This document shows positions 7,901 to 8,299 of a stretch of DNA of 8,299 nucleotides, in pieces. The stretch's first letter is position 1, and each line of letters starts with the position of its first letter. The notes under the pieces were generated by a model. That model was not told the origin of the DNA. It did not search any database and saw nothing but the letters and a program-made list of their open reading frames with translations. The stretch spans positions 1-8,299 of the forward strand of contig NVRZ01000126.1 of assembly GCA_002401055.1 (NCBI GenBank), read 5' to 3'. The stretch is from Bacteroidota bacterium. Its GTDB lineage: Bacteria; Bacteroidota; Bacteroidia; NORP154. The position numbers and the translations under genes are program-made.

Positions 7901-8299
7901 TTGACAATGGAACGAGTACCAGCGTTACACAAACTGGGTTGAGCTTAACAGATGGTATCGTTTACTATGTTTCGGTTCGAGTTGAAAATGGAGCTGAATT
8001 GTTTTCTAGCGATATATCTTCAGATGGGCAGGTGCCTAATTCTCTCATCATGCTAGCTTCAGCGGACACGACACAGATTACCTTGCCAGATAGCATTATC
8101 GTGTTTACAGATTCTACGTCAGGTGTCGTTCAATGGCTCTGGTCATTTCCAGGCGGTAACCCCACAAGCTCAACCAGCCAGGTTCAAACGGTTATATACA
8201 ATACTTCAGGGATCTATGATGCGTCATTGACTGTAACGGACGCCAATGGATGTTCAGTGAGCTTTACGGCAATGTCATACATCACTGTTTCTGACCCTC
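4993..8299 (+). CDS. Secreted modular N-acetylmuramoyl-L-alanine amidase with CUB, concanavalin-like and PKD modules (3' partial)
   Basis: I translated this frame to the right edge: 1102 codons, no stop. ATG 4993 is followed at once by ATG 4996; either may start, and both precede a signal peptide (hydrophobic LLSILFGLLACACVG, possible cleavage before Q21, or a lipobox LLAC at 13-16). Domains in order follow. A lysozyme/transglycosylase-like fold lies at about 35-165 (IPVGVLEAISYSKTRF, then YTGVMGL). An amidase_2 domain lies at about 235-400, with zinc ligands H258 (TIHT), H379 (KGHQH) and D389 (HVDPG), and E315 (IGLEHEG) as likely catalytic Glu. A CUB-like domain spans 415-516. FnIII/Ig-like segments span about 517-676. 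A concanavalin/LamG-like domain spans about 677-858. More Ig/FnIII-like sequence runs to 1014 (YAIGTTPGGTD) and PKD from 1019 (WLWSFPGG). The amidase cleaves the MurNAc-L-Ala bond of peptidoglycan. A T9SS sorting domain is expected beyond the edge. Target (own wall or competitor) is unknown. Confidence 0.93.
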   Translation, partial: MMQKSLLSILFGLLACACVGQTTGNNSYQLFFKTAYQQHKSIPVGVLEAISYSKTRFKNINPITDAESCTGLPLYTGVMGLIKDGKGYFKNTLSLISAKSGISKADIVLDPEKAIFAYAKAFAVVQVELGIQSKFIENNIAVLKYLSELPDSSNGQRFALDAEIYSILMLMNNASFMGGLGYKSGKTQLKKVFGKVNLKVLSASKITFSSKKIQGNGNTYQSKVQKLCLDYPTAIWTAADPSNYSSRSGTPVSAVTIHTVQGSYAGCISWFQNPSANVSAHYVLRSSDGQVTQMVCEVDKAWHVGSENPYTIGLEHEGYVNDPAWYTVAMYTSSADVCRDIASSGYGIDPIRTAFWPWTATTHYNASSIPGSCTRIKGHQHYPNQSHVDPGDNWDWDYYYKLINDPPPTITETTCTSSFYDSGGSGANYGDDERSLTIIAPTNASSVTLTFSAFDLESTWDYLYIYDGNSVWAPLIGYYTGTNNPGTITSSGGSMAVEFRSDCSTNNAGWEATWTCVTTANTPINLTTDASGCSNSNYAINLSWANADSGWWVDVSLDASFATYWNKPVDWLTTTTCPTSFQDPFSLGALTLEPDSVYYWRIWDGTSWVNGPSFSIPFCPDVTPPTTSISNPNTWETTDFTATFTDKDIGGSLMDTVFYQVLDFDGTEWRANNGNGFYNDNFDNAIHSEWTVSTGVWAINGGYINQSDEGINQTNIYTSLTQTNAEIYLYHWEANTQSGASSSRRQGLHFFSDNGALPNGGNGYFVYFRADNNRCQIYKVTSDVWTLELDTALVVNENTWYDYKILFDPTTGSIKTYQDNIFVGEWIDSSPYTSGNAAFLRTGNANVLFNDLKVYHARTSMETILIGPAATNDVRYQNPNPSTPSCRIKSIVKDNAENWSALATLNVNIDWTPPSDVTVSDGLTTDVDTICTTTELSANWTVSTDTQSGVVRYWYAIGTTPGGTDIINWLDNGTSTSVTQTGLSLTDGIVYYVSVRVENGAELFSSDISSDGQVPNSLIMLASADTTQITLPDSIIVFTDSTSGVVQWLWSFPGGNPTSSTSQVQTVIYNTSGIYDASLTVTDANGCSVSFTAMSYITVSDP

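Noticed and set aside
7620..7907. Minus-strand 95-codon open frame
   Set aside because: It lies wholly inside the amidase frame, which continues without a stop and has recognisable modules there. It shows no domain of its own.

Overview
This window looks like chromosomal DNA of a gliding or type IX secretion (T9SS) member of the Bacteroidota, most likely of the Flavobacteriales/Crocinitomicaceae type. The evidence is SprB-type adhesin repeats, a CHU_C/gliding-motility C-terminal sorting domain, PKD modules with the W-x-F-G-D or W-x-F-P-G-G signature, a TTG/TAnnTTTG-like promoter and the absence of Shine-Dalgarno sequences. The assignment is by inference; no rRNA or other marker gene is present.

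Layout, left to right. (1) From the left edge to 3307 (+) lies the 3' part of a very large secreted adhesin. It has tandem SprB-like modules of about 77 residues, then two PKD domains, then a T9SS type B sorting domain. Its start is outside the window. (2) Converging on it, with a 17-base gap, is a 220-residue minus-strand gene (3325-3987). It encodes a cytoplasmic protein that I read as an N-terminal helical DNA-binding-like segment plus an ACT-like C-terminal domain. (3) Positions 3988-4373 are intergenic and AT-rich. This stretch holds two clusters of CGAAT/ATTCG words that form an ordered inverted repeat around an 86-base loop. (4) 4374-4952 (+) encodes a 192-residue outer-membrane beta-barrel protein with a signal peptide. 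(5) From 4993 (+) a single reading frame stays open to the right edge (1102 codons, no stop). It encodes a large secreted modular N-acetylmuramoyl-L-alanine amidase: signal peptide, lysozyme-like domain without the usual catalytic Glu, zinc amidase_2 domain, CUB domain, Ig/FnIII-like and concanavalin-like modules, and a PKD domain.

Three of the four genes encode exported or surface proteins. The two giant ones share the PKD/repeat style typical of T9SS cargo, so the window reads as a cell-surface locus. I see no operon: each gene appears to have its own transcription unit. No tRNA, rRNA, CRISPR array or transposase was found. The most unusual items are the inverted CGAAT repeat, the four-module 927-base super-repeat in the adhesin, and the domain architecture of the amidase.
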